DNA of 64,000 bases from Achatina immaculata. Its lineage: Eukaryota > Mollusca > Gastropoda > Stylommatophora > Achatinidae. The translations under genes and the position numbers were made by a program. The stretch is from contig CM019697.1 in the NCBI GenBank assembly GCA_009760885.1, positions 29,752,710 to 29,816,709 of the forward strand, in the 5' to 3' direction. The number at the start of each line of letters is the position of its first letter. Within the stretch, counting starts at the first letter, position 1. The notes beneath the pieces were generated by a model. It saw nothing but the letters and a program-made list of their open reading frames with translations, made no database searches and was not told the DNA's origin. Shown here piece by piece: positions 31,597 through 45,100 of the stretch.

Positions 31597-34500
31597 GGTT
31601 CTAAGGACTGTAATAGCCGAAGGTGGAGTGGAGGGTAAGCTCTCCACTTCAATAAAGTGCCTCCAAGGCGTGCGTCTCAAATAGCCTCTGACGGTCCAAG
31701 TCCAGCTCCTGGCCTTCTCGTGGCGGAATTGTTTAAACTGACAGGAGATTGTGCGAAAGGCGAGTATGTGGCGCCTGAAAACCAGACGCTTCGGGTAGAT
31801 GAGACTCGTTAGTCTTGGTTGGTAGCTTATCTAAGAGAAGGAAAACTCTGATTTCAAATCCCCTGCTGCCTTGTAGGGTAGGCTCCGGCCAGAGTCAAAA
31901 GTAAGTGGAGTAAACCATAAACAAACTGGTGGAAGGCAAGGGGAAACTAACACTGTACATTCCCAAGAACAATCATGACAATCCACAATTCTCTGAATCA
32001 TAACGACGTTAATGGGGGCTCTAGTGGAACCACCTCGTCCGGTAGGGACTATCACGTGCGACAGGTGATACCAGATCGTCACCCAACTACTGTACGCAAA
32101 GAAAACAAAAGCAACACCACAGTAACTGCAACATGGAACATCAGAACACTAACAGAACTTGGAAAACTGGAAAACATCAAACAAGAAATTAAAAGAATGG
32201 AAATTAACAACTTTGGTTTATGTGAAATGAGATGGACTGGAGCAGGAAGCAGAGATCATAAAGACTTCAAAATAATATATTCCGGGGGAAACCAGCATAG
32301 AAATGGAGTTGACATAATATTGGATAAGAAGACAGCAAGAACTGTGAAAGGCTTCTTGTGCATATCAGAGTGTTAATGGTTATTTAACCATTAACAGGGC
32401 CATCCAATAGACACAAATCTCATCTAAGTATACGCACCAACTTCAGAAAGCTCTGATGATGAAATAAAAGAATTTTACAACAATCTGGACATGGCAATGA
32501 AACAGTGCAAACCATGGGAAGTAAACTTTGTGCTAGGTGATTTAAACGCGAAAGTAGGGACTGAACAAGACAATGAAGCTACTGGCAAGTATGGACTAGG
32601 ACTAGGAATAAGAAACAAAAAAAGGAGAGATGTTGATTGAGTGGGCAGAAATGAATAAAATGATAATAGGAAATATTTGGTTTCAACAACACCCTATGCT
32701 ACTATGGACATGGATGGAAAAGTCCAAATAATAATATACGTAACCAGATAGATTACATTATGATCAAAAGAAGATTCAGGAACTCACTAATATCCGTGAA
32801 AACAAGACCAAGCGCATATTGCAACAGTGACCATATCCTAGTCATAGGAAAAGTGAGAATCGGGCTAAAGAGGTTAAAAGTAGCAGCTAAAAACAAAGAA
32901 CTAGATAGAGAGCTGGTACGGAAAGATAATGCAATACGTGAACAATATAAGCCCATAGTACATAATAGGTATAATGCTATAGAGAAGATTGAAACGATTG
33001 ATGAACATTGGAATATGCTCACAGACTATTCAGCAAACATCTGTCGAAATCCTACCTCCAAATAAAACACACGCTAAACAGAGGTGGATGACAGAAGAAA
33101 TTTTGCAACTAATGGATCAGAGAAGAAGTCTTAAAGAAGATAAAGATGAATATGACAAAATAAATAAAGAATTAAGACTCAAATGAATAAAGCTAAAGAA
33201 GAGTGGCTAAATAAGAAATGTAATGAAATAGAAACACACCTTCATGGAAACGCGAGAGATATTTACAAACAAATAAAGGAGTTAACAAACAAAAAGACAT
33301 ATCACAAGACTGGTTGCCTGAAGTCAAAGGAAGGACATACAGTAATGGACAACAGAAGCGAAATAGATATACACAATAATAATGAAGGGCTTCCCATATT
33401 AAAAGCAGAAGTGGAAGAAGCCATCAAACACATGAAGAACAACAAGCACCAGGACCAGATAAAATCACTAAGGAAGAATTGGAAGCATTAGGAGAGAATG
33501 GAGTAGAAATAATTACCAGATTGCTGAATGACATCAATAACAGTAATTATGTCCCATCATACCTTTTGCGATCAATTTTCATTGCCCTACCAAAGAAACA
33601 AGGTGCAATTGAATGTGAAGACCATCGAACCATTAGTCTTATGAGCCATGTTACCAAAATCCTACTTCACATTGTTATGAGAAGAGTCGGGACCAAAATA
33701 AAATCAGAAATCGCTGAAGAACAGTGCGGGTTCGTCGAAGGAAAAGGTACAAGTAACGCCATGTATATAATATAATAAGAACATTGATGAAGAGATCAAT
33801 AGAAGTAAAGATGGACCTATACTTATGCTTCATAGACTACTGTAAAGTATTTGATAAAGTGAGACACACAGAAAGTATAAGAATGCTGAAAGACATCAAC
33901 ATAGATGGGAAAGATCTGAAACTTATCAAAAACATATACTGGCAGCAATCAGCAGCAGTGAGGGTTGAGGACCAAAATAGGAGCGTTCCAAGTCATAAAA
34001 TTGGGAGTGAGACAAGGATGTGTTCTATCTCTTGACCTCTTCTCTTTGTACAACGAAAACATAATAAGAAATATAGAGAACATTCTAGCAATATCAGTTG
34101 GCGAGTACAACCTTAAAAACTTAAGATATGCAGACGACACAGTCCTGATTGGTAAAAGTGAAGGGTAACTACTGGCTCTACTGGACGTCGTAGTTCGTGA
34201 TAGTAAAAATAAAGGTCTCAGCCTGAATAAAAAGAAGACTGAAGTGATGGTCATCTCAAAGAAAAGAATACTACCAAAATGTAGAATTACCGTTGATGGC
34301 ACAGAACTGAAACAAACTGATAGATTCAAGTACTTAGGAACGATTATAACAGCTTAGGGAAATGACACAACGAAATAAAAAGCAGACGTGCTCAGGCAAA
34401 GTCAGCATTCCAGAAAATGAGAAACATCTTTTACAACAGATCCATATCAATGGAAAAAAGATTCCGAGTACTTAAATGTTACATCGAGCCAATTTTGTTT

Positions 34501-35000
34501 TATGAATGTGAAGCATGGTCCATGACTAAGAGAGTACAGTGAGAAATTGAGGCCATGGAGATGTGGTTTATAAGAAGGGTTGAAGATATCATGGACAGCC
34601 AATAAAACCAATGAAGAAGTCTTAAGAGAGGATGGAGTTAAAAAGCAAATTATAGCAAAGATCAGAGGCCGTCAAACGAGATTTATAGGATATTTCCTGA
34701 GAAGAGGAAAACTGGAACACACTGTGGCAATTGCAAAAATTGAAGGAAGAAGAGACAGAGGAAGACAGAGAGAGAAGTTACTGGATTGGCTGTCAGTGTG
34801 GCTAGGAAGAAAATCACCGGCGGATCTCATAATCAAGTCTAAAGACGGGAAATTGTGGAGAGAAATGATCGCCTACGCCACGCGGCATCGCACTTGAAGT
34901 GAATTGCTGACATGTGAGAGGGGTTGCTCCCAAGCTTCAGGTACATACACGCATGTCCATGAAGGGAGAGGAACTTGGTCTCTAGACTGACATCTCTGAC
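31597..35000 (+). mobile_element. Long non-LTR retrotransposon (endonuclease + RT), inactivated
   Basis: This is the longest retroelement in the window. A 5' leader (about 31597-31974) precedes an ATG at 31975. The apurinic-type endonuclease starts near 32125 (ATWNIRTL), with RWTGAGSRDHKDF, then VYAPTSES, GDLNAKVG (about 32545), NQIDYI and SDHILV (about 32840). The RT domain follows: LPKKQGAIECEDHRTISL, QCGFVEGKGT, VRQGCVLSLDLFSLYNENII and YADDTVLIG at 34127. It ends with TDRFKYLGTII, then KIRGRQTRFIGYFLRRGK, GRRDRGRQREKLLDWL and a stop at 34895-34897. At least six frameshifts or stops (for example TAA at 32372) break it. No tail repeat was seen, and the 3' limit is approximate. Confidence 0.85.
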
Positions 35001-35765
35001 CTGCATTATCTTTTGATATGAGTGGACAAAAAATGACCAGCTGACTAATGACTAATTTTGTGAGTTAGGTTCAAAACAAAACAAAAAAAAAAAAGCGTGT
35101 ATCACTAAATGACAAATTCTGGAGACTATAAAATGCAACCAAGTCAGTAGATTTTAGAAAGATACTTAGTTACTATATAATAGAGGAGTGGCGAAGCTTG
35201 CTCGTTCCGTTCTCGACTTGAGGTCACAGTATTGTTAGAACCAGAACAAATCATAGACAAACCTGAGAGTTCTAACCATACAATATTGTGTTCTACTACG
35301 TCACCGTGCGAAAGTCCCCTACTTAGGTCATGCCTGGGTGTAGGCCGTTAACTCCCGACGTTGACTGAGTGTACGACTATAGACTGGTTTGTTTCTCTAC
35401 ATGGTGGATGATGTTAGTTATAAGGTAGGCTATGTACACCAGAGGATGACCGTGGTTAGACTATGGTTTGGATTTAGTACATTGAATTCTGTATTAGGAC
35501 TTCGTCGATATAAAAACTTTTGTTGGGCAGGTTTATTTTTTATATAATAATGTAATTTTTTCATGCGTAGCAATATATTTTAAAGTAAGCTCATAGACAG
35601 AAGGATTCTCAGTTACTTACTATGTAACATTTTAGTACACACCAATGTAGCTGCGACCAGCATTATAGATTTGACGAAGTATAAGTTACATGACATCGTT
35701 TTTAAAGATCAGTCCAGCCGATGCTATGAGTTTGACTTAGTGTAGATTTATTCTTTGATGCTGTT
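35001..35765. other. Sequence without recognised genes
   Basis: AT-rich flank between the long LINE and the 34-bp array. No exon-like frames were seen. Confidence 0.5.
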
Positions 35766-35767
35766 TT

Positions 35768-36172
35768 ATAAAGTACAGGTTGAACGGTGTGATTGTTTAC
35801 CACGTGGTACAGGTTGAACGGTGTGATTGTTTACCACGTGGTACAGGTTGAACGGTGTGATTGTTTACCACGTGGTACAGGATGAACGGTGTGATTGTTT
35901 ACTACGTGGTACAGGTTGAACGGTGTGATTGTTTACCACGTAGTACAGGTTGAACGGTGTGATAGTTTACCACGTGGTACAGGTTGAACGTTGTGATTGT
36001 TTAAAACGTGGTACAGGTTGAACGGTGTGACTGTTTACTACGTGGTACACGTTGAACGGTGTGACTGTTTACTACGTGGTACAGGTTGAATGGTGTGACT
36101 GTTTACTACGTGGTACAGGTTGAATGGTGTGACTGTTTACCACGTGGTACACGTTGAATGGTGTGACTGTAT
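35768..36172. repeat. 34-bp minisatellite, about 12 copies
   Basis: The unit is about TACAGGTTGAACGGTGTGAT plus TGTTTACCACGTGG. Substitutions (ACTGTTTACTACG) cluster in the right-hand copies. Confidence 0.93.
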
Positions 36173-36402
36173 GATGTTTCACGGTTCTTGTTTTCGTGCT
36201 GTCACGCTGCACCCTTCTCTTGTGGGATTATTTCCCACTTTTGTGTGGTCGTCGGCCATATAATCTGTGTCCTTACTTGGGTCGACGGAGACATGAATAC
36301 CTGACCTATGTTGTACAAGCGTGTGCAGTGGGTGATTGAATGTTGGTTTGTAGGTGAGCTGATGCTAGAAGGAGTATAACAGACTAGTGTGTAGGAGAGT
36401 AA

Positions 36403-36660
36403 ATGAATGAATGAATAATCTTTATTTTTAAAGGGTAAAGAATTGGGCACGCAGGCCCGTCTTACAATCTCCCCTTCATCACTCCATCTTTCATTCTTCC
36501 CACACACTCGATTTAATACAAATATACAAATTAAATTAGGAAAAAACATATCAAAAGAGTGTAAGATTTAATTATTACATTCAAAGTAAAAGAGAAGAAT
36601 TAACCTAATAAAATAGCTCTCACGCATACATACACACACAGACATATACATAATAAGAAG
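36403..36660 (-). mobile_element. Repeat R copy 2, inside the minisatellite
   Basis: Minus-strand core GGCCTGCGTGCCCAATTCTT, then AATAAAGATTATTCATTCAT at the 36403 end. The other end runs to a CACACACAGACATATAC stretch near 36645. It is almost identical to the copy at 49237. Confidence 0.75.
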
Positions 36661-36671
36661 TAAGAAAGGAG

Positions 36672-36861
36672 TGAATGAATGAATAATCTTTATTTTTAAA
36701 GGGTAAAGAATTGGGCACGCAGGCCCGTCTTACATTCTGCCCTTCATCACTCCATCTTTCATTCTTCCCACACACTTGATTTAGTACAAAAATACAAATT
36801 AAATTAGAAAAAAACATATCAAAAGAGTGTAAGATTTAACTACTACATTCAAAGTAAGAAA
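36672..36861 (-). mobile_element. Repeat R copy 3, inside the minisatellite
   Basis: Same core and AATAAA plus (ATTC)n end as copy 2, in the same orientation and only about 12 bases apart from it. It is shorter at the far end. Confidence 0.75.
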
Positions 36862-38639
36862 GAATGAGCACAGTATGACAGACTAGTGTGTAGAACAGTA
36901 AGAAAGAATGAGCACAGTATGACAGACTAGTGTGTAGAACAGTAAGAAAGAATGAGCACAGTATGACAGACTAGTGTGTAGAACAGTAAGAAAGAATGAG
37001 CACAGTATGACAGACTAGTGTGTAGAACAGTAAGAAAGAATTAGCACAGTATGACAGACTAGTGTGTAGAACAGTAAGAAAGAATGAGCACAGTATGACA
37101 GACTAGTGTGTAGAACAGTAAGAAAGAAGGAGCACAGTATGACAGACTAGTGTGTAGAACAGTAAGAAAGAATGGAGCACAGTATGACAGACTAATGTGT
37201 AGAACAATAAGAAGGAATGAGCACAGTATGATAGTGTGTAGAACAGTAAGAAAGAAGGAGCACAGTATGATAGTGTGTAGGAGAGTAAGAAAGAAGGAGC
37301 ACAGTATGACAGACTAGTGTGTAGAACAATAAGAAGGAATGAGCACAGTATGATAGTGTGTAGGAGAGTAAGAAAGAAGGAGCACAGTATGACAGACTAG
37401 TGTGTAGAACAATAAGAAAGAAGGAGCACAGTATGACAGACTAGTGTGTAGAACAATAAGAAAGAAGGAGCACAGTATGATAGTGTGTAGAGAGTAAGAA
37501 AGAAGGAGCACAGTATGACAGACTAGTGTGTAGAACAATAAGAAGGATGAGCACAGTATGATAGTGTGTAGGAGAGTAAGAAAGAAGGAGCACAGTATGA
37601 CAGACTAGTGTGTAGAACAATAAGAAGGAGCACAGTATGATAGTGTGTAGGAGAGTAAGAAAGAAGGAGCACAGTATGACAGACTAGTGTGTAGAACAAT
37701 AAGAAGGAATGAGCACAGTATGATAGTGTGTAGAACAATAAGAAGGAATGAGCACAGTATGATAGACTGGTGTGTAGAACAATAAGAAAGAAGGAGCACA
37801 GTATGACAGACTAGTGTGTAGAACAGTAAGAAAGAAGGAGCACAGTATGACAGACTAGTGTGTAGAACAATAAGAAAGAAGGAGCACAGTATGACAGACT
37901 AGTGTATAGAACAATAAGAAAGAAGGAGCACAGTATGACAGACTAGTGTGTAGAACAATAAGAAAGAATGAGCACAGTATGACAGACTAGTGTGTAGAAC
38001 AGTAAGAAAGAAGGAGCACAGTATGATAGTGTGTAGGAGAGTAAGAAAGAAGGAGCACAGTATGATAGTGTGTAAAAGAGTAAGAAAGAAGGAGCACAGT
38101 ATGATAGTGTGTAGGAGAGTAAGAAAGAAGGAGCACAGTATGATAGTGTGTAGAACAGTAAGAAAGAAGGAGCACAGTATGATAGTGTGTAGAACATAAG
38201 AAGGAATGAGCACAGTATGATAGTGTAGGAGAGTAAGAAAGAAGGAGCACAGTATGACAGACTAGTGTGTAGAACAATAAGAAGGAGCACAGTATGATAG
38301 TGTGTAGAACAATAAGAAGGAATGAGCACAGTATGATAGTGTGTAGAACAGTAAGAAAGAAGGAGCACAGTATGATAGTGTGTAGGAGAGTAAGAAAGAA
38401 GGAGCACAGTATGATAGTATGATAGAGAGTAAGAAAGAAGGAGCACAGTATGATAGTATGATAGAGAGTAAGAAAGAAGGAGCACAGTATGATAGTATGA
38501 TAGAGAGTAAGAAAGAAGGAGCACAGTATGATAGTGTGATAGAGAGTAAGAAAGAAGGAGCACAGTATGATAGTATGATGGAGAGTAAGAAAGAAGGAGC
38601 ACAATATGACAGTGTGTAGGAAAGTAACAAGATGAATTA

Positions 38640-40125
38640 AATGAACGTGGAATATGATTTGCATTTCGTATGAGGTGGGCGACGAGGCGGGGTGGCCTAG
38701 ACACTGGTGCTACGAGAATCTGTTCAGCATACATGGAATAAATAGTTGTACTGCTCTAACTATTGTTGGCTCTAACTGCATGTAATCTGTGCACGTTTGA
38801 GAGTGAGCACTGGTTATCAGGGCGACTAAGGGAGGAGCCATCACTGACACAGGGAATCATCTTCGACAGAACCTTCGGACACATCCTACCTTCTAAATTT
38901 GTTTGAGGTCGAAGAGACGGCGTGGCTCACAACTAGGATGATACTCGAAGACCAACTTTTGGCACTCTGTCACTCTAGTATACACCCTGAACTAACACCA
39001 ACACCCCATGCAGCAGTACAGCACACCCTACCAACCACCCGCACCCAGGCCATCCGTGTTCCTCCCGGCTTTCGCCTCATATATATTATTAGTCTTTTCC
39101 ATTTATTAATTCAGTATCAGGTTCTCGGTATCGTCGCGAGCAAGATACTCCCATGATAGGTCAACCGCCTGTACCAGTGAATATCGCACAGAATGGGCAT
39201 AGATGGTTCTTCGCAACAGTCATTGATGATGAGTCACCCCGTGAAGGAACTACATGCGAAACTAGTCAGCGCCGCTCTTGGCACGAACTCCGTAGCTAAG
39301 GCGCCAAGCCGAACACACAAAAACCATCACAGTTCACACTTGGCCGGATAGACATAGCTAAGAACCATCAATGCTGTCTAAGCAAAGTTCACAGCTCATG
39401 GTGGTGCCATAGCGCTAAGCTCAGTAGCTCGGCACACAGAACCGACCTTCATCTTGAAGGCAATGGCGACACTGGTTCTAATTTTACATGTTTGTGCGTT
39501 TCTGTTTGCACCACATTCAGTCAAACAGCGAAGAACCACAGCACGAGGCAAGCACTTTCAACCGGCGGCGCAGAAATACAGCTCCATGTCAAATATAACA
39601 ATCTGAGTGTCGCTTGTGACAGAGTGAAACGGTCGAATGCTACCTACCGCCATTTATTAATTACACTCATGAAAGTGAAATAAATAAAATTATTCACAAC
39701 ATGTGGCAGTCTGTGCCGTCCTAAGGGCAGATAATTTTAAAACAAAGGTCAGTTCTGTTGATCGATCTGTCCATTTGTTTCCCAGACGTCTTTGATTGTA
39801 TCGCCTCAGTTCCAATTTGTGTGACATGACCGTTTTTTCCACCCTACATTTTGTGTCTGGTATAGATTTCTTTCAAGTCAGCCGACTTCGTTACATAACT
39901 AACTTTCGATTCAGTCCTGTTTGATCATGATTGTTATTATGACGAGTATTGCTACCAGGGTTGGCTATCCCTCGGTAAGTTTCAAACTTTCGTCCCAATC
40001 AGATTTCAGGGGAAAACATTTTCAAAAGTAATTTAAAATAATTCGAGGATTACATCAGAAATGTTCAATTCCAACTTAAGTTAATAGTCTGCTTGATGAG
40101 TCCCTAGAAAAGTGCACATACTATA
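38640..40125. other. Sequence without recognised genes
   Basis: It has higher GC than its surroundings (38,700-39,600), but no frame with recognisable domain or splice signals. It may hold old element remains. Confidence 0.5.
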
Positions 40126-40126
40126 A

Positions 40127-40690
40127 TAATAATCATCATCATTCCATGTCTTTGATCGGCGATCGGCTAAGCAATGACCGCCCAGTACGCCTTGTGGCGT
40201 CTTGCAGGGCACCAACACATTCTCTCCACCTCCCACGGTCTGTGACCAGCCTTTGTACTGTGCCCCAGCTGTGCTGCATGCTACTCATTTCTGCTTTTAC
40301 AATTCTCTGCCAGATAGCCTTGGGTCGTCCTCTTTTTCTTTTCCCCTCGCGTGTCCATCCATGGCTGTTTTAGCGATGTTGCTGGGGTCTCTTCAGAACA
40401 CATTTCCAGCTGGTTTTTTTCTCTGTTATGACATGCATATCTTCTAGTTCACATTGAGCAAGTAGATCTCTATTATTTATTGTCTGTAACCAGTAAAATA
40501 TTCAAAACCTTTCTGAAGCAGGTTGTGTGGAGTGAGGATAATTTGCCCATTTCCTTTTCAGTTATTCTCCAGCATTCTGCTCCATAGAGGAGTATGATAA
40601 CACATAACTTTGGTTCAGTTTCATTTTGGTTCTAGTAGTGTACTTGGAGGACTTCCAGATGTTTCTAACTGTTCTCATTTTAGTCATCAT
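40127..40690 (-). mobile_element. Non-LTR family E 3' end
   Basis: The minus strand reads AKTAMDGHARGKRKRGRPKA, IWQRIVKAEMSSMQHSWGTV, RLVTDRGRWRECVGALQDAT, RRTGRS and ends before a short GATGATGATTATTAT tail (40126-40140). It has the layout of the other RT C-terminal domains but is a different family. The right half is more decayed. Confidence 0.65.
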
Positions 40691-40833
40691 CATTAGGAAT
40701 GTAACAGTTATTCAGGAAATAAATCGTTCTTCGACAAACATTTTTTAAAACGAGTAATCTTTTCTCTCATGTATACAGAAATGATGAAATGAAAAGACCC
40801 TAAGATGTTATATTCAACGAGTTTCAGATAACT

Positions 40834-40839
40834 TTTATT
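40834..40839 (-). terminator. Poly(A) signal of the tetraspan gene
   Basis: AATAAA on the minus strand, 63 bases after the TGA stop at 40904-40902, the normal place for a short 3'UTR. Confidence 0.55.
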
Positions 40840-40901
40840 CTATCTGTACTTTATCTGAAACGTTTGAGATCAGTAGATAAACTCTGAGTTAGGTTTTGAC
40901 A

Positions 40902-42100
40902 TCAGTGAATAAACTCTGAGTATGGTCTATAGATATACTTCCAGTTGTAAGGCAACGTCTTTCCTGTTAAGTAACCAGGAACAAGGCTGAGTTCCTCAAT
41001 GACTTCTTTCTTTCCTTCTGCTGGAGAGCGAACAATGCGATGTGGGATATGCCGGAAGTCATGAAATTCAGTGCGCACAGCGAAAGAACGCAAGTGTCTG
41101 CTCTGTTGACGATGCGTGTATATGTCAGCAAACCTAAATGCAGCTGGTTCCCTCTGGACTTCAAAAAGTGATTGGTGTTTGACATTTTGTGTGCCTGCAT
41201 TGCTAGAAACTACATGAGTCTTTGATGAACCCATTTTGCTCATTCTTGCGGTCAGTTCCCTGTCCTTTCCAGTCTGGCAAACATTTTTTGCATCTGTGGA
41301 AGAAATCGTGTTACCACGATGGCAACAGTGAAGCTTGGCCAGATTTCCGACTATCCTGCCTTCTGAATTAACATGTCCGCTAATTTCTTCTCTCAGTGTA
41401 CTTCCTCTTGTTTGCCGTGTGCGGGTTCTGCAACAGACTTCCTTCAGTTTGGGCTGGTATATGCTCAGACATATTTGATCAGTCTGGTTGTTACACTGGT
41501 TTGTGAAAGTATTTCTGTCTTTATGAGAGTTTCCAAAATGTCCAAAATCAGAATTCCCAGCATTCCCAGTTCTTTCGTTTCCGCTAGAATATCGAGTGGT
41601 TCTTCTGCTTTCACTGGCCATGGAAGTTAATGAATCATCTCTTGTAAAAATTCCAGAAGGCAAAATTATGTTGCTTTCTTCAAATCTCCTGTTCAGTCTC
41701 ACTCTTTCTTCTTCAGTAAAACAGCAGTCAACAGCTTTAGTGGTTTCAGATGTGGCTGTATCTGCTAGCCCCCTTATCTGGAAGTGGCTTTTCTCACCAG
41801 AGTCTAATAAGATTGTTTGTCGATGATCTACATATGGGAAACAGTGTTTCACCAATCTGTGTCGTTTGGCTGAAGTGCCCTCGGCCTTAACATGAGCACG
41901 ATCCTTACCATCACCTATCATTTTACATTGTTTTAACCAGCCACTACAGACGATAACTATAAACACAACGTAGAGAATGCACGCGATAAAGCACATAAAT
42001 GGGGACCATGGGAAGCTGTCTGTAACAAAGTGAGGAGTCTGAGAAACCAAACGCTGGTAAAATATGATATAAATCACCAGTCCACCAACCAAGGCCAGCC
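40902..42100 (-). CDS. Tetraspan gene exon 3 (terminal)
   Basis: The acceptor is CTTTTTTTCAG. It encodes the end of TM3, loop 2, TM4 (FMCFIACILYVVFIVIV) and the whole tail, ending ...YRPYSEFIH and TGA. The length of open frame (about 1.2 kb in AT-rich DNA) supports real coding. Confidence 0.85.
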
Positions 42101-45100
42101 CTGAAAAAAAGCAAGGAGGGAATTGTTATATTCAATAAAAACCATCTTATATAGGCAACATGTGGACATCATCTAACTTTAGCTTAATCAGCGTGTTTTA
42201 ACCTGAGTGTTTAACAGTGTGTTTAAATTTATAATCACGAAGATAGCACAGAGAACAGGGAAAACAATCATTTAGTCGAACAGACAAACTAAGGTCAGAC
42301 AAGCAAAAAAAGAAAAGACAGACAGACACATAAACAGTGACAGACAGACAGAGAGATAAAAGAGACACTCATAAAATTTTCTATATTAACAAGGTACATC
42401 ATAACAATCAACCTGCATTTTAGTGTGCGAGCTTATTTTTACCTATCTTAACCAGCTTTTACACATCAACAAGATCGAAAACATCCAATCAGTTCCGTCA
42501 ACATTTTTCATAATATAACGCTGGCCTTAATTTTATTCTCCGTACTATAATAGTCTCCAAGTTCTTAGTCAATAAATACGAGTTTTTCTCTTTTCCACTC
42601 CCACTTTTGCATGCCGAGGCAAAGCCTGACTTGAAATATTTATGAAGAATTTCATAAAAGTGTTTTAAACAAACCTTGAGCCAAATTACACATTCGTGTT
42701 TGTTATCATATATGGGTTCCTTTTCCCTAATGGATCGCCCTTTGTCACAGCAAACCGATACCTTTTTATGAAACGAAGTGCTCAAAGCTTCTGAACATCC
42801 GGCACGGAACTTGTCACAAGCAGTAAATTTCTCAAGTCAGAAGTCATCTTTAACTAGATGCCAGGCTAAATAAGAGAAGCAAACGAGCGATGCCGCTCTT
42901 CACGGCAAGTCTCAAGTCTAGTCTCATGTCATTACTTTCAAATCTCAAATCAGATCTCAAATCCTTGCAAGCAGCTTCAAGTCGAGTTACAAGTCGAGTT
43001 ACAAGTCAAGTTTCAAGTAAAGTAATGTAACTAAAAGTGACACTTTTTCTCTTCACTTTCTATGTCAGCAGGAATGTACATATTTCTAATTTAATTATTG
43101 TAAAAATGTATTAGTAATATGGTATAAACAGTTTAAACATTCAGTATATCATCGGCGTCCATTAGACTCGCTTTTAGTTTCTGGGTTTCTTTGTTCTCAG
43201 TTCCTTCTATTCTTCTATTCGCAAATGAGCGAACTTCTTATATTTCGGAAGGTGTCACACTTCATGTGATAGAGTGGGTATGACAGTAACGTGTCAGGTG
43301 ACTAGAGTTATAAGTCATTCATTTTGTTGGCGTCTGTCTGTCTGACGTGTTGTGCTGGTCGCTATTTCTCTGTCTAAATTAAACAGATTATTAAATTAAT
43401 GACTAGTCGTGCACGTGACATAACTTAACAGACCGTAGATTCAAATTAGATATGTCCAACGGCACACAAGGCAATGTTGACATTGAAACATTCATGTCTT
43501 ACTAATCATCATCATCATCATCATCATCGTCATCATCATCATCGCCTTTTACTCCCTTGAGAGCATAGGCCTTGGATAAAGGCTCTTCAGTCTTCTCTGT
43601 TCTTGGATTTATTCCATGTGTACCCCTTGTCTCTGAGCACCGTCATCATTTCTCTTCTCCAAGCAAGTCTAGGCCTTCCTCGTTTTCTGTTTCCTTGAGG
43701 ATTCCATGTCAGTGGCTGTATGTCCTACTAATACCACGTGTAAAAAATAAAAGTCGCCGTCAAATCGATTGGATAAAAAATGTCAAGTCAAAAGTGGAGT
43801 CCAAGTCGCTGTTCTCCATCTTCAAGCCGAATCCAAGCGAGTCATTAAAGTGACTCGAGTCGCATTCGAATTCTAGGAGGATCAACTCTAGTCTACATCT
43901 CTGCATGTTGGTTCTCTATATCAATGTATTTCAGCATCGGAGCACACACATATGAATAACATCAGTGGAACAGAGATTTATATTCCCACTCCAACTTACA
44001 GGAGCAAGATGCAGTTATTATTATGGTTACGTCTAGACCAGCCATACTTGTCCAAACGCCAAAACCAACCAAATAGAACACCAGTAAACCAGCAAGGATT
44101 ACACTGAAACACGCGGAGATTGTCTCCAGCCAAACGACAGTTTCCCATAGGGTCTCGTCGTAGCTAGGCACTAATTGAGTACAAAAAGTGAGATTACTGT
44201 GATAAACTGTCAAAATAAAAGCAAATTACCTTTTGTCTTTAGTGTCATTGTAATTTCATATTGTCCATTTTGTTAAGGCATTTGTTAAGGGTGTTTCTAA
44301 AGTCTCACTACACTTTCTATGTAAAAAATGAAGAAAATGACGTCATAAAAATATGCTGCACAGTCAATCGTGAAGAAAAATGCAATGAATGGTTGCCATC
44401 TGCTGGAGTAATTGTTTGCACTCAAACCAGAGTGGTGTTATCAACGGAAGAAATATTTTTTTTTTGGTTTAACTAGTGTTTCGAAATGGCAGTCGATACA
44501 CACGGATGGTTGTTCAAAGATTTATAGCAAAATTTCATGATAAACAACCTCCTCATCGCACTACGGTTAGAAATTTGTTGAATAAGCTTCGTGATACAGG
44601 AACTGTGGAAAATGCTCCGCGATCTTGGTAGGCCCGCTGTGTCTGAAGAAAAATGTCTAGATATCCAAGACAGAATCCTGAAAAGTCCATGCAAGTCCTT
44701 AAGGAAAATGTCGCAAGAAGTGAACGTATCACTGAGCACAGTGCACAAAATTCTTAAACATCGGTTAAATTTTCATCCATACAAATAATTGCTGTGTCTG
44801 AACTAAAAGAGTGTGACAATCAATCCAGAGTCAACTACTCCACGTGGTTTCAAGCATTTTTAGCTGAAGATTCTCGATTTAACATTCTTCTCTGATGAGG
44901 CATGGTTTCATCTATTTGGATATGTTAATAGCCAAAATAATCGTATTTGGAGCAGTGTTAATCCCAATACATTTCATGAAGCGCCGCTACACGATGCGAA
45001 AATTGCGGTAAGGTGTGCCGTCAGCAGAAAACGTTTAACTGGACCAATCTTCTTCAACAACACTATAAATGTCGATCGGTACGTACTGACATTCTGGAAC

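Larger units (their letters stand above)
36375..38635. repeat. Large minisatellite with 45-bp and shorter units, interrupted at its left end
   Basis: The core unit is AGTAAGAAAGAAGGAGCACA, then GTATGACAGACTAGTGTGTAG plus AACA (about 45 bases). A shorter variant lacks ACAGACTAG (about 38 bases). Variants cluster, with TATGATAGAGAGT units at 38415-38600. The first units (36375-36400) are separated from the rest (from 36862) by two repeat R copies. AAGAAGGA-rich purines on the plus strand generate false open frames of up to 263 codons on minus. Confidence 0.93.

Noticed and set aside
37943..38734. Open frame of 263 codons and several similar ones on minus
   Set aside because: They lie in the 45/38-bp minisatellite. 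The product is a monotone SYCAPSFLL-type repeat, open in more than one frame, with no splice or start context.
40202..40447. Plus-strand frames of 75-81 codons
   Set aside because: They are antisense shadows of the non-LTR family E C-terminal domain, which reads well on minus.
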